This document shows positions 10,830-21,110 of a DNA stretch of 31,811 nucleotides, one piece after another. The position numbers and the translations under genes were made by a program. This DNA is from Saccoglossus kowalevskii (lineage: Eukaryota > Hemichordata > Enteropneusta > Harrimaniidae). The stretch spans positions 1-31,811 of the forward strand of contig NW_003129291.1 of NCBI RefSeq assembly GCF_000003605.2. The letters are read 5' to 3'. Positions within the stretch are counted from its first letter, which is position 1, and every line of letters begins with the position of its first letter. Below the pieces are notes generated by a model. That model had not been told where the DNA came from and searched no databases. It saw only the letters and a list, made by a program, of their open reading frames with translations.

Positions 10830-10946
10830 CTGCTTCACAATTTGCACCGTTGTATCCGGTTCCATCACAGTTACATGTATACATCCTAACTGCATGACTA
10901 CATACTCCATTATGTTGGCAAGGACTGTGGACACACTCATGTGACT
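10830..10946 (-). CDS. Exon encoding an EGF-like domain (LamG-EGF gene)
   Basis: This 117-nt minus-strand exon is phase 1 at both ends, with acceptor CTGTATTGCAG and donor GTGTGT. It translates as ESHECVHSPCQHNGVC, SHAVRMYTCNCDGTGYNG and ANCEAG. All six EGF cysteines and the usual G-Y-G turn are present. Unlike the downstream EGF exon it lacks the acidic D-x-D-E-C start. It also has His where the hydroxylated Asn/Asp would be, so it is probably a non-calcium-binding EGF. It is separated from the LamG exon by an intron of only about 160 bp, so both surely belong to the same transcript. Confidence 0.9.
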
Positions 10947-11108
10947 CTGCAATACAGATAAAGAAAATTCATATGTGAAATGGTATTTATGATGAATTGT
11001 GGAATAATACTTCCATCGCAGAATTTGTCAATCACTATTTTATCCGGCTGTGGTGCGCCATCTCGCGGTCAATCGAATAGATTGAGAATACTATTTCCAT
11101 GAACTAAC

Positions 11109-11855
11109 CTGTATATAGGGCAGTGATTTGCGATTCATTTAAGGCTGAGTAGTAAATCCTGAAATCCCAGAAAGAACCGTAGACAGCATAGTATGTCCAT
11201 AAATTCCCGAAACATGCAGAATTCAAGCAGTTGTTAGATGTCCCGAGTGTTAAACGTGAATACGTATCCGAATGAGTTTTCATCTCTGGATTCGAATCTG
11301 TTTCCACCATAACAGCATTGTAATACATACACACTCCTTCGTTAGGGTGAAATATGCACACAATATGAATCCAGCTATTAGATAAATTATAATCGGTATA
11401 TACCACCCTCCAATTCTTCTCTCCGCTTTTGGCTATAAAAATCAATTCAGACACTGTCCTATCATATAACAGAGATATTCCCGTAGAGGAGGTCTGGCCT
11501 CCAGATGACAGAATGTAGCGCTTGGTATTTCCAGTGTGTTGGTTTGCTGATAGCTTCATCCACAGGGACAATGTTAGTCCGTTTTCACACTTAGAAACAT
11601 CACTGACACATTTACCATTATAATCACCAAAATCTATATATTGGTTCCCTGTGAGTGTTATTGCACAGAAAGGAAACATTGTTTCATGTGCAACTGTCAA
11701 CGCTGGCTGTGTCTCTGTTGAGAATTCTATTCTTCCTGATTCTCCACCATCCACGTTTGATGCGATATCATCACATGACATTTGTTCTATACATTGATTG
11801 GCAAGAGATTCATTTTCATCACAGTATCCGCTCAGATCCCAGTGTTCATCTGGCT
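11109..11855 (-). CDS. Exon encoding a LamG-like jellyroll domain (LamG-EGF gene)
   Basis: A 747-nt minus-strand exon encodes 249 residues, bounded by acceptor TTGTATTCACAG and donor GTTAGT, phase 1 at both ends. The first 45 or so residues (EPDEHWDLSGYC, ESLANQCIEQ) form a cysteine-bearing linker. The rest is a concanavalin-A/laminin-G type beta-sandwich. Its landmarks are YIDFGDYNGKCV, ENGLTLSLWMKL, KRYILSSGGQ, GISLLYDR, ELIFIAKSG, NSWIHIVCIFHP, GVCMYYNAVMV, RLTLGT and the last strand GSFWDFRIYYSALNESQI. This matches the LamG-like (LamG_3) family seen in secreted and adhesion proteins. It would act outside the cell, binding glycans or proteins; the ligand is unknown. The open frame extends upstream past the acceptor without a signal peptide, so the acceptor sets the start. 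It is followed by EGF exons. Confidence 0.92.
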
Positions 11856-12287
11856 CTGTGAATACAATTACACATATCGAACAATACTCGATAACACTAA
11901 TGAGACAACGGTCTGCCGACCAAATAAATTTTAGGCAACTTTTCGAAAATGAAACACTTACTTTTATTCGTAAAAAATAATACCTATGATACAAAGCTTA
12001 TTTCCTAGCTGAATAGATAACAGCTGCGTTGTTAGGTATTTTAAATTATTTTAATTCATGCACAAAACTATTGTAAACATATGACAATTCGTCTGTTATG
12101 GTGCCGTGGCAAATACTTATATATGTTGGTGGTGATAAATGACGAGTGGTTGCATGTTTACCGTCAGTGCATCCCATAATTCTAACCTGTGTATATTTAT
12201 TTGCTGCCGCAGATTTCAATGTGTCTTAGTGTATACAAATCTACCACTATTGTTTGTTATCCCTTATGCAAATGTTCTCTCTGTCGC
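11856..12287. other. Intron sequence upstream of the LamG exon
   Basis: No exon or repeat is recognised. An open frame continues upstream from the LamG exon to 11994. The splice acceptor at the LamG boundary and the non-protein-like composition argue that this part is intronic. Confidence 0.5.
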
Positions 12288-12599
12288 TTATAGTATCCGC
12301 GTATATGCTACGTATCTCTTGATGACTTCTTGGGTATAGTTTCTTGCAGACTTATCGAGTATTTTGATATAGGAATAAGTTTTGCTGCACACACATCTAT
12401 CGAGTAGTAATTTGCATATCTCTACATTTCTTTCGTATAGGTCCCATGATATGTTGAGTGCATCGATAATTAGTTCAGAATCGTGGGGGGATTGGACCTG
12501 CACTTGATATTGATTTGACCTCGTTATTTCTTTCGAATTTTTAAACGTTGGTGCATATATCATACCCTCAGATAACGCAACATTTGAAAAGGTTTCCAT
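12288..12599 (-). other. Unrecognised 103-codon open frame
   Basis: A single open frame has protein-like composition, with stretches such as SPHDSELIIDALNISWDLY and RNVEICKLLLDRCVC. It has no family motif that I recognise. A possible acceptor (TATCAAGTGCAG) lies inside it at about 12501, and possible phase-0 donors lie near its end. It is in an intron of the LamG-EGF gene, in the same orientation. Its phases do not match the phase-1 exons of that gene, so it is probably not part of the main transcript. It may be an old retrogene fragment or chance. Confidence 0.2.
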
Positions 12600-12903
12600 A
12601 AGGAGTTATAAAACCGCTATGTATAATAAACATGCATTCAGCTCTTCTTTAGAAAAATTAGTAAATACAAGCAAACTGGAAACACTGATTTATGAAATAA
12701 GATGCCAAACGAAACAAGCATTAGACTTTTGAGTAGAATTTGAAGGTTTGAAATAGCAGAACAACACAGAAAATACATATATATTTGTCATGAATTTATT
12801 TCCATGTGTCTAGATACCGACTTGATAGCTGGTTTCTAGTGAAGTACTGGTTGATATCATTCAACACTCTCCCATAACATGTTATCATTTATGTTTATAC
12901 AAG

Positions 12904-12931
12904 CATGGAGGTAATAAGAATTACCTCCATG
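12904..12931. repeat. Perfect 12-bp hairpin
   Basis: CATGGAGGTAAT (12904-12915) and ATTACCTCCATG (12920-12931) are exact reverse complements around a 4-nt loop, AAGA. Another GGAGGTA follows at about 12946. It has no T-run or known RNA context. It may be a fold-back remnant. Confidence 0.8.
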
Positions 12932-14339
12932 ATACAAGTAACTAAACGGAGGTAGAGTAATTAATGTAATTATTACAGTGGTCTATACCATTTGCATGTG
13001 GGAAACAGCAATTACTTTTGCAAAAATCAAAATAATCGCAGCAACCAAATCACCGATCATCAATTCGTTTTAGAGCAGTGACTCCCAACTACATCCCATC
13101 ACTGACAATGCAAACTAATTGAAGTTGATTCCACTCAGTCGACAGCAGTCGACTCCCATTTACTAGATTTTATTATAACCAAACTCAATTACTGGTCTCG
13201 AATTGCAGTGTAAACTTACACTAGTACATAATGTGTACCCACGAACTTTATACATTTTCATAGAATAGAATATAATTGAATTTTCTCAGTGCTTTCTAAG
13301 ACAAGAATGTGTCTTTCTGGTTCAAGTTAACAAGCTAGATTGAGAGCCCTGCTATTTACTTTCAGCAAAGTTAGAGCTGCACAAATCCTTGGTATGTTTA
13401 ACGATGTCACTTGACCACATTTCTGCACAGTACAGTAGGACTAGTTTAAATATTACATCAAACATTTTTAAATGAATTCGCAATAGGATATATGTATCAA
13501 AAAAATATTTAGTTCATTTTGAAGCAGGTTTTTAAAGCCTTGTATTTCAGGGTTAGTTGTGCTTAATCTAATCTACCTGTTATATTCAAATTTATCCCAA
13601 TACAAGTGTAAAAAGTTTCTAACTCTATTTTTGTAATTATTTAACTAGAATTATATCTATGGCAACCACATACCTGTCCAAACACTGCTGAAATGTCAAA
13701 CCAAGCACAGCGTCATTTCTTACCAGCCGAGATGTTATGGAAAACATGTACTATACTTTATACTGCTTGGTGAGCTTTCGGCTGAGAGGATCGAACGTCC
13801 CGGGGGGGGGGGGTTACTCCAAGTCAGACCTTGTACCCTTGTTAAAGTAAAAAGCCTCTAAACACGTACTTATATTTGTATATTTCTTTGTATAATTATA
13901 TCCCTCTTCAAGTGCAGAAACTTAAAATAGATACCCAGATATTCAGAACCCTTCCCCTCGGGTCGAACGTACTAACAGCTACCCTGGTACAAGACGAATC
14001 TACAAGCGCGCAAAACGCTCTTTGTCAGCATAGGCGACACTCTCTAGACATAAGGTGTGTCAGAAAAAAGTATGACAATAATTTATCGCCAAAACGAGAA
14101 ATAAAAAAACTCTCCCTCACGCGGTTCAATTTGTAGGTAAAATACAATGTGCGTGTACTATTTTACGGTAAAATAACACCACCTTCAAGCGAAACGACAT
14201 CGGGCGTAAGACATACGTGTTCCACGAATCTTAAGGGCATTTTGGAATTAAATATTTTTACACAACGGGTTAGAGGTCAACTCAACTCAGACAGGTGAAA
14301 TACAGCAATCAATTAAATAGAAGACAACTACATGAAAAT
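12932..14339. other. Intronic stretch, no feature recognised
   Basis: AT-rich sequence with an 11-G homopolymer at about 13801-13813. No exon with good splice sites and no repeat array was found on either strand. Confidence 0.4.
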
Positions 14340-14354
14340 CCGTCCATTAACATT

Positions 14355-14415
14355 TTCGGCTACTTGAAAAAAGTCGGTCAGCTTTTTGAAAATCGATCGG
14401 CTACACTTTTAAAAG
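14355..14415 (-). repeat. Short inverted copy of a degenerate ~19-bp repeat
   Basis: On the minus strand this reads GTAGCCGATCGATTTTCAAA, then AGCTGACCGACTTTTTTC and AAGTAGCCGA. It has the same unit pattern (TAGCCGAYCGATTTT..CAA) as the longer array at 16062-16225 on the plus strand, so the two are inverted relatives. Confidence 0.5.
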
Positions 14416-14420
14416 TACAA

Positions 14421-15212
14421 AACGCTACTGTGTGTGAAGCTCGTATATACATTTACTAAAAGCGGGCGCACATTGAATTTGAGTGTTGTGACCGTGATGC
14501 ACGGTACAGTGGACAGAGGCAGAGGCACGACATTTTGCATGGTTGCGATATTTTGCATGGTCCTACATTTTGAGTGGTAAATTGTGCTGACATACGACTG
14601 TTTCAGCTTTCAGCAACGCCCCCCCCCCCTTCTGGATTGGTAACGAGTCGACAGTGGTAAATATATAACCACGTTTCGACTGTTTATTATTTAGCCGTAC
14701 TTTTATGTAGATGTATATACTGTAAAAGTTGTGGTTATATAGGATTATAATGAAACACTGACTTGTAACCCGTTTACCTACAAAGCCTACAGCCAGCATG
14801 CTAATACATTCCACGCTGATGCAAAGTAGGCAGCTTGGCATCGTCCGCCTTCATGGTGTTCGGACATTCCTTCCTCCCCAGCCCAATACGGTAACTCATT
14901 CATGACTATGTATGTCACGTGGTTGCGCGATAGAAGGTTTACCGGCCAGCTTTGTTGTAAATAACTGCCAAAAGCACTTGAAGCTTGGCATTTCTGATGT
15001 CTTCATCTTCGGCCTTATTTCTTCCGATATTTGTTGCAGTGACATCATGAGACCTGAGGTATAATACCTGCTCTTTCATCATAATACTTCACAGTGTTGA
15101 AAACACTATAAGCACGCTCGGTAAAGCATAATAACATAATAATTTATCATTTCCAGTGCGAACACAATCGACTCGGAACTAAGTATAACTTAATTTGCTT
15201 TAGTCTGAATAC
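14421..15212. other. Intronic stretch, no feature recognised
   Basis: Contains a C-tract at about 14620-14630 and otherwise ordinary AT-rich sequence. The minus-strand frame at 14563-14841 runs through the C-tract and shows no protein-like motif. Confidence 0.4.
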
Positions 15213-15389
15213 CTGAGAGTTGCATGATGTCTCGATATCGTCGCTGTATTGCCTCGACATCCGAGCCAACACCACTTCCACTGTGCGTTGCGATATTTAT
15301 TTTCGGGTCATGCATGTTCACCGTCCGGCAACCATCACGGTGAAAACAAAGGCCGAAAACGGTAATTTGGGATGGTTGTTGAGACTCCC
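15213..15389 (-). CDS. Second exon of the LamG-EGF gene, unrecognised mature N-terminus
   Basis: A 177-nt minus-strand exon lies between acceptor TTACACTGTTCAG and donor GTATTC, with CAG at the exon edge. It is phase 1 at both ends, so it joins in frame to both the signal-peptide exon and the LamG exon. It encodes 59 residues: ESQQPSQITVFGLCFHRDGC, RTVNMHDPKINIATHSGSG and VGSDVEAIQRRYRDIMQLS. Two cysteines lie five residues apart. The rest is polar and ends in a basic, helix-prone segment. I know no family for it. It would be the first part of the mature secreted protein. The frame stays open beyond both splice sites, so the borders rest on splice signals and phase. Confidence 0.55.
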
Positions 15390-16061
15390 CTGAACAGTGT
15401 AACAAGATTACTACTACTGTTAAACGCGGAAAATCGAATCCGTTCAAGCAAGAAATAGTATTGTAATATTCACCAGAATACAAGATGAACGGAAATGTTA
15501 TACAAATAAACCCTTTCAATGAAATTGGTGTTTAATATTTCTTTCCTAAATATATACCTTAAGAGAACGTTTTTATTCCCAGTTTTAGTGTATCACGTGC
15601 GCAATTTCTCTACAATAACATACCCTTGCAAAACATAGTTCGCGAGATTTACGTTTTTATTGAAGTCTGGCATTAATAAATAGTTCGGATGTCACATGCG
15701 TTTTTTTCAATTTTTCTAGTGCGTTTTCACATGTAACAACTACGCGGAAATGGCCCTGCGTAGTGAGGTGATTGACTACAAAATTGAAGGCTGCCAGTGA
15801 GAACACTGTCACATACACACAGTCCTAATGAAATACTTCAAGGTGATATTGGAGTGCTTTGCTGGAACATTCACCTTGACAATTCAAGATGTCCGGTTGG
15901 TTTACTGCATCAACGGTCTCGTCGACCTACAGAGGAAACACGGTTTACCAGACTTCATAAGCATACACACAAAAATCGTACATGGTGTACAGTGCATTCT
16001 GTACTTCCGGGTCATGTCTGCAGGTCGAAGGTTACCTCGTAAAATGCGACGCGATTTTCCA
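15390..16061. other. Intron between signal-peptide exon and exon 2 (left part)
   Basis: Two overlapping plus-strand frames (15797-16042 and 15828-16070) of about 80 codons are present. Neither has a recognisable motif or good splice sites. I treat them as chance frames in a locally GC-richer stretch. Confidence 0.35.
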
Positions 16062-16225
16062 GATAGCTGAGCAATATTCAAATAGCAGAACAATTTTCAA
16101 ATAGCCAACCATTTTCTTTTTAAGCAGCGGAGCGATTCTCGTGTTGCCGAACAATTTGCATGTAGCCGACCGATTTTTTGTTGTTCAAGTATCGGAGCAA
16201 TTTTCAAGCAGCGGACCAATTGTAT
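16062..16225 (+). repeat. Decayed ~19-bp tandem repeat
   Basis: Eight or so degenerate units of the form TAGCNGANCAATTTTCAAA occur in a row: TAGCTGAGCAATATTCAAA, TAGCAGAACAATTTTCAAA, TAGCCAACCATTTTC, and further copies to CAGCGGACCAATTGTA. The unit length drifts from 19 to about 27. An inverted relative lies at 14355-14415. Confidence 0.6.
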
Positions 16226-16689
16226 ATATGGACCACAGTTTTTTTGATTTTGAAGAACAAAAACAGTGTGTATCTCTTCGCTACGTGAAATCACTACATG
16301 ATTCAATGTCAAATAAAATATATTATACTATACTTGGTTATAAGGGGTGTTGTTTTCCTGCAACTTTGTTTCATGTGTGGGTTCTTTTCAATCTATTTCA
16401 CCGGCATTTCTGAGATTGGGTGGAGTTCGAACAGTAGTTTTTATATAAACAGAAACAGTGTTGTACTATTATAAACATCGCGCCTACTGCTTATCGGGGA
16501 AACAATATAATATTACTACTTTCCACTCACTAGCTGTAACCGTAATTGACGACTGAGCCAAATAGCCGTTTCGCTCCACTCAGGTGTTACCGGTAATACA
16601 TTACTTCAAATGCGTGTGTTAACACTAAATATGTTAATGTGAGTGCTTTCATGTAATACCCGCCAATAAAACAAAGGAAATGTGATTAC
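16226..16689. other. Intron between signal-peptide exon and exon 2 (right part)
   Basis: AT-rich, with no exon or repeat recognised on either strand. Confidence 0.4.
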
Positions 16690-16756
16690 CTTGTACATTG
16701 CATGAACTCCTACTAACAAGAACAAACACAACACACATACACGTGAGAAAGTTCAT
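16690..16756 (-). CDS. Signal-peptide exon of the LamG-EGF gene (copy A)
   Basis: The 67-nt coding part of a minus-strand first exon begins at ATG 16756-16754. The context CAGCAAAATGA has A at -3. It ends CAAG before the donor GTAATC. The translation is MNFLTCMCVVFVLVSRSSCN followed by VQ. This is a short n-region, a hydrophobic core and a small-residue cleavage zone, typical of a secretory signal peptide. It ends in phase 1, matching exon 2 at 15389. An exon of the same length and about three-quarters identity lies at 19744-19810. That conservation, including flanks and donor, supports this being a real exon. The transcription start is not defined. Confidence 0.65.
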
Positions 16757-18868
16757 TTTGCTGACATCGATTGAAACACAATTCTTGTAGCGTAACGTCA
16801 TCGACTTCATTCCTCTAGAATGAAAACATTCACAATATGAAACATGATTAAAACTGTATTATAAACATGTATTCATATCCAATGTAATTTATAGTTATAT
16901 TTTCACGAATGGTGTTTGTTAATTAAATTGCAACCATTTAATCACCGAAGCGACACAAAGTGCTTAAAAACTGATGAGTACTATTTTAAATTAAAAACTA
17001 ATTTAATTTACACAAACCAGCCCTTTTCAAAACACGACAGACCGACATGGGCCAATTATTCCTGGAGTTTTTAATTGGACACGCGCAATTTACTCAAATA
17101 TTTTCCTGCCAATGCGGGTTTTCTATGCACGTGGCATTCTCTCCGTTTACGTCAGCAACTTTTAATTATAAGCTAGCCTTTTAGCAAACAGACGAGCCAA
17201 ATTGTTGCAACCTTATCAGAATTTTGAAATATTTTAACTCAAACAATTACCCACAGTGGTATGATAAATGTTATTTTAGTGATTATTGCAGTACTGGCTA
17301 CGGGTGTATGCCATACTCGGACCAAAATAACACGTGATATTTAAAATGGCTAGTCCTCTTTTGACTTGGGTTATTTGCCGTTTACGGGAGGCCGTGATGT
17401 TCGAAGTTCCTGGGTATAATAACAAAAATAAACAACAATATACCAAACATGTAATCGTCACGTATTGTACATCAATAGTCCATCAGCAAGGGTATCACGA
17501 ATATCTATTATGTATACAACAAATCGTAAGAGAAATTCTAATTAATCCTGTTGGATATTTGCATGTAGAATTTCGGTATTAGTTGTCCAGCAATTAGTAG
17601 TTTTATATTATTTTATATCTTTGATCTACTTGTGTTTTTGAATATTATCTTTAAATGAATCGATTCCCGTACTCGGAACCGCAACTATAAATTTATCAAA
17701 CGCATTGTTCTATCTTATGTTATTCTAATCTGTTTTGAAGGATCAATGAACCTCAGAGGAAAACGAAAATTACTCTCATTATGTGACCTTGAACATTTTA
17801 TTTTGTTAGGAACTACTTATGTTTAAAAACTCGACAACAATGTGTTACTGCAGTGGTATTCCACTGTCGACTAAGACTCTACAATCGCACAGAAAGTTAG
17901 GTTGTTTGCGGAGGTAGAAAATTATGTTCAGACAGACGTGCGCACACACTTATTTTAGAAAATGTTAACACTTTCCAAATTCATGACTGAACACTATACT
18001 CAGTTCTGATCTACAAAACTGGAATTTTATTGAATAAATTGAGCATATAAATTATCACAGTTTCAGCCCTTCAGCTATGAAGATTTCCCAGAACGTCTGA
18101 TTAAAAGTGCGTGTGGCGGGGGTATTTAGTTCTGATGAAATGACGCAACCTGCTGAAAAATTATCTGTATTTGCCGTACAGCGCATATAGATAAGTGAAA
18201 CCATGTTTGAAAAGTATGTATGATTATACGTCATGAGTACCCATGCTAAAACCTGGCCTTTTTAAAAAAATAATAACACATTCTAAGTACGACAACATCA
18301 AAAACGAACCCTATTTGCGAAGGAATTCTCTGGAATTCTGAACACAATGTATGATTCACCCGGGAGGTTCATAAAAAAATAATACATGGAGATTGAAAAA
18401 CAACCCGTTATATTAAAAACATGCCCTTATTTTGTTTTGTTTTCCAGCTCTCAACATCGTACGTGCATAGAAATGATTATCTGTTTGAAATACGCGTGTT
18501 TGTCTTATAGTATGCGTACCGAGTTTCAATTCAGATGTCCTGCCGGGATATCGTAACAAATACCAAAATAATTCGCAGATACGACGCAATATCACGGGGA
18601 TTGTCGTATAATAACCTAGAGATACTCCGGTGATAGATTATTGATTTAGCTCTGAATAAAGAAAAAAAAGTCGGTCCGGATTCTCCATAGAGCAGAGACA
18701 CACAAGGAAAGCAGTTAATTATTTAAAGTAGGATATACAATATACATATTAAAAAATTCAACACCTTATTAGAGTAGCAACTGAGTATACTGTTTGCAGG
18801 ACAGATCTTAGAACTTTATTATCGCTTTTAATATGATGAATATAGAGTGAGAGAAAACATGTTTCGTT
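16757..18868. other. Stretch between the two signal-peptide exons (left part)
   Basis: No exon is recognised. I looked for a paralogue of the 177-nt second exon on the minus strand and did not find one. A tandem duplication follows at 18869. Confidence 0.35.
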
Positions 18869-18977
18869 AACGTAGGAATACTGCAGATACAAACATGCAC
18901 TGGCACCACTGTCCCAGGGAGATAACGTCAACGTAGGAATACTGCAGATACAAACATGCACTGGCACCACTGTCCCA
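18869..18977. repeat. 61-bp tandem duplication
   Basis: A 48-bp block starting AACGTAGGAATACTGCAG and ending CCACTGTCCCA occurs at 18869-18916. It recurs identically at 18930-18977, with a period of 61 bp. The lack of differences implies a recent event. Confidence 0.9.
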
Positions 18978-19128
18978 ATAAGAGAAACCGACGCATTAAT
19001 ACACGTAAAGCAAAGATTATGAATACTTTAAGAGGGTGTTGAAGCAATTCATATTAGCGCAAGTCGCTGCAGCAAATATAACATTTTCGAAAAATCATAT
19101 GGGCTCTACCCTAGAATTATCTAATCTG

Positions 19129-19557
19129 CTATTTTATATCCGCGTCATCCGTACAGCTATCAGTAACAACGTATCCCGGGTAAACGTGCTTAATATGCCT
19201 AACACTAAGCTTAGAGTCACCAAGATATACGCGCGGAAGGACACTGTTTCTTCCGATGAATGAATTGTATGCATTCCGACTTCTTAGGGCGCTAAATAAT
19301 AACTGCGTAAGCCGTGGTTGGCACCCTGCACAGAGTGTGCAGCACTCGAGATGACCGTGAATATCAACACACAACGATCGCACTAATAACTTGTCTACAG
19401 TCCCGTGCAGGTGTTGTGCAACGATAACGCTTGGGGGTTCTCGATTGCTGTTATAAACGCTAGCAAGATCGACGTTATTTGAATACGGGGTTGGAAATAA
19501 CTGTCGAGGGTAAACAGGGGAAAAATAATGAAATATGTGGGGAAAGTAAATTCCCAA
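19129..19557 (-). other. Unrecognised 142-codon open frame downstream of signal-peptide copy B
   Basis: An unusually long open frame for this DNA, cysteine-containing in the middle (LCVDIHGHLECCTLCAGC). The LC...G...C spacing loosely resembles LCFHRDGC in exon 2 of the neighbouring gene. The nucleotides near CCCCCAAGCGTTATCGTT also weakly resemble that exon. However, the only good acceptor (GTTTATAACAG) is phase 2 in this frame, whereas the upstream signal-peptide exon ends in phase 1. In the phase-1 frame a stop comes quickly. It could be a decayed copy of exon 2 or chance. I cannot assign a function. Confidence 0.25.
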
Positions 19558-19743
19558 GTGGTCCGATTTTAAGTCAATAAGCCTTAACGGCGAAAACGTT
19601 AATACCCAGTGTGTCTAAAGGAATGAGACATATCAAAGATAAACTCGTGCAACGAAACGGAGGCTGTCTGAACATAACATATGTCTCTCCACGTATTTTC
19701 TGTCGAAAATAATTTTGGGAAAGCAAAAAAAAAATGCGATTAC

Positions 19744-19810
19744 CTAGTGACTTGCACGAGCTCCACCTAACAAGTATATACACAACACATAGATATGTGA
19801 GAAACTTCAT
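19744..19810 (-). CDS. Paralogous signal-peptide exon (copy B)
   Basis: The 67-nt coding part starts at ATG 19810-19808 and ends CTAG before the donor GTAATC. The translation is MKFLTYLCVVYILVRWSSCK followed by SL, which aligns residue for residue with the exon at 16690-16756. The flanks match too: TCGATACCAGCAAG before the ATG, compared with TCGATGTCAGCAAA. The exon ends in the same phase 1. It may be an alternative first exon of the LamG-EGF gene, splicing to the same exon 2. Otherwise it is what remains of a tandemly duplicated gene; no other duplicated exon was recognised downstream of it. Confidence 0.6.
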
Positions 19811-19958
19811 CTTGCTGGTATCGATGAGAATACACTGTTTCACACTCTTCTTCACTCACTACACTCTTATGTGGCATTGCTACCAACTCCTGAATGAACG
19901 GTCTTGCGCGACTAGAAATGTCTGTTTCAAATTGCCTGTAGGATTGTAGCCATGGCAA

Positions 19959-20624
19959 CTGTTCAAATTAGCTACCAACAATAGTGTCATTATTTAAATT
20001 ACAAGCATCTTAATATATAATTATATTGAGGTAATATTAATGTGTTTTAAGCCAGGTATATATCCGGCAATGTAATTTACGAATTTCTCATAGAGTTGGT
20101 TGCTTAGGTTACTGCGCATACGCAGACTCGATTCCGCGTGGGACGAGATGGTTAATTTCATAACCGGTCTTTGGGACTCTTGTCTTGATGTCTTGTAATT
20201 TATTATACCGAGTTGTCATAATGTTTAGGTGTATGCATGAACACGTTTCTCATATTTTAAAAACATTTTGTAAACATTCACCGGCAACCAAATAAAAATC
20301 GACATGTTCACTACACCTGATTGTGCCAATAACCCTATGACTGTGTACAGTCCCAAACCCAAACCCCACCAAACCCCACCCTCTGCGCTTTACCCGCGTG
20401 ATCAAAATCTATACATACAAGTATGACCACAAAGACGATCGTACTGATCAGTACTATTTATTGTAATTGTGTTCCTACTGCTCAACCAAGGTATCAGTGA
20501 AAGTCGAAAATAATTTCTAATAAGAGATACCAATCTAATTGTTTTCAGCCTGAGGTGACTTTTTATCCTGGTGTATATCGTGTTTCGTTCTCAGCGAACT
20601 CTTTCTGCCTGAGTAACTGCGTTT
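19959..20624. other. Unassigned stretch upstream of signal-peptide copy B
   Basis: Possibly promoter-proximal for the minus-strand gene. An A/C-rich stretch CCCAAACCCAAACCCCACC lies near 20353. No exon or array is recognised. Confidence 0.35.
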
Positions 20625-21110
20625 TAATCTGAGGTGTCTGTGTTTTAACCTGTGGCAACTGTTGTTCCAGTCTGTGGTGTCTGTTGTTCAGTCTGTAGGG
20701 TCTGTTGTTCAGTCTGTAGTGTCTGTTTTCTGTCTGTAGTGACTGTTTTTTTTTACTGTAGTGTCTGTTTTTCAGTCTATGGTGTATGTTTTTTTAGTCT
20801 GTGGTGTCTGTTTTTCAGCCTGTCTTGGTGTCTTGTCTGTGTTTCAGCCTTTGGTGACTGTTGTTTCAGTCCGTGGTGTCTGTTATTCAGCCTGTGGTGT
20901 CTGTTTCTAAGTCAGTAGTCTGTTTTTCAGTCTTTTGTGTCTGTTTTTCAGCCTGTGGTGTATGTGTTTCTACCTGTGGCGTCTGTTTTCCAGTTTGTGG
21001 AGTATGTTTTACAACCTGTGGAGTCTGTTTTTTAGTCTGTGGTGCCTGTTTTTTCAGTCCGTGGTGCATTTGTTTCAGTCTGTGGTTTTGTCTGGGTTGT
21101 CTGTATTTTG
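20625..21110. repeat. 21-bp minisatellite, degenerate
   Basis: Repeated units of CTGTTTTTCAGTCTGTGGTG with variants (GTCTGTTGTTCAGTCTGTAG early, ATGTGTTTCTACCTGTGGCG later) run for almost 500 bp. The best part (about 20940-21060) keeps a strict 21-bp period, which is seven codons. Frames therefore stay open on both strands: the plus strand reads VCFSVCG-like heptads and the minus strand KQTPQTE-like heptads. Elsewhere the period slips to 20-30 bp and T-runs expand. I see no start context, splice sites or conserved flanks to make this a coding array. Confidence 0.85.

Noticed and set aside
15797-16093. Three overlapping ~60-80-codon frames on both strands
   Set aside because: Mutually overlapping, no motif, no convincing splice sites, and they run into the degenerate 19-bp repeat.
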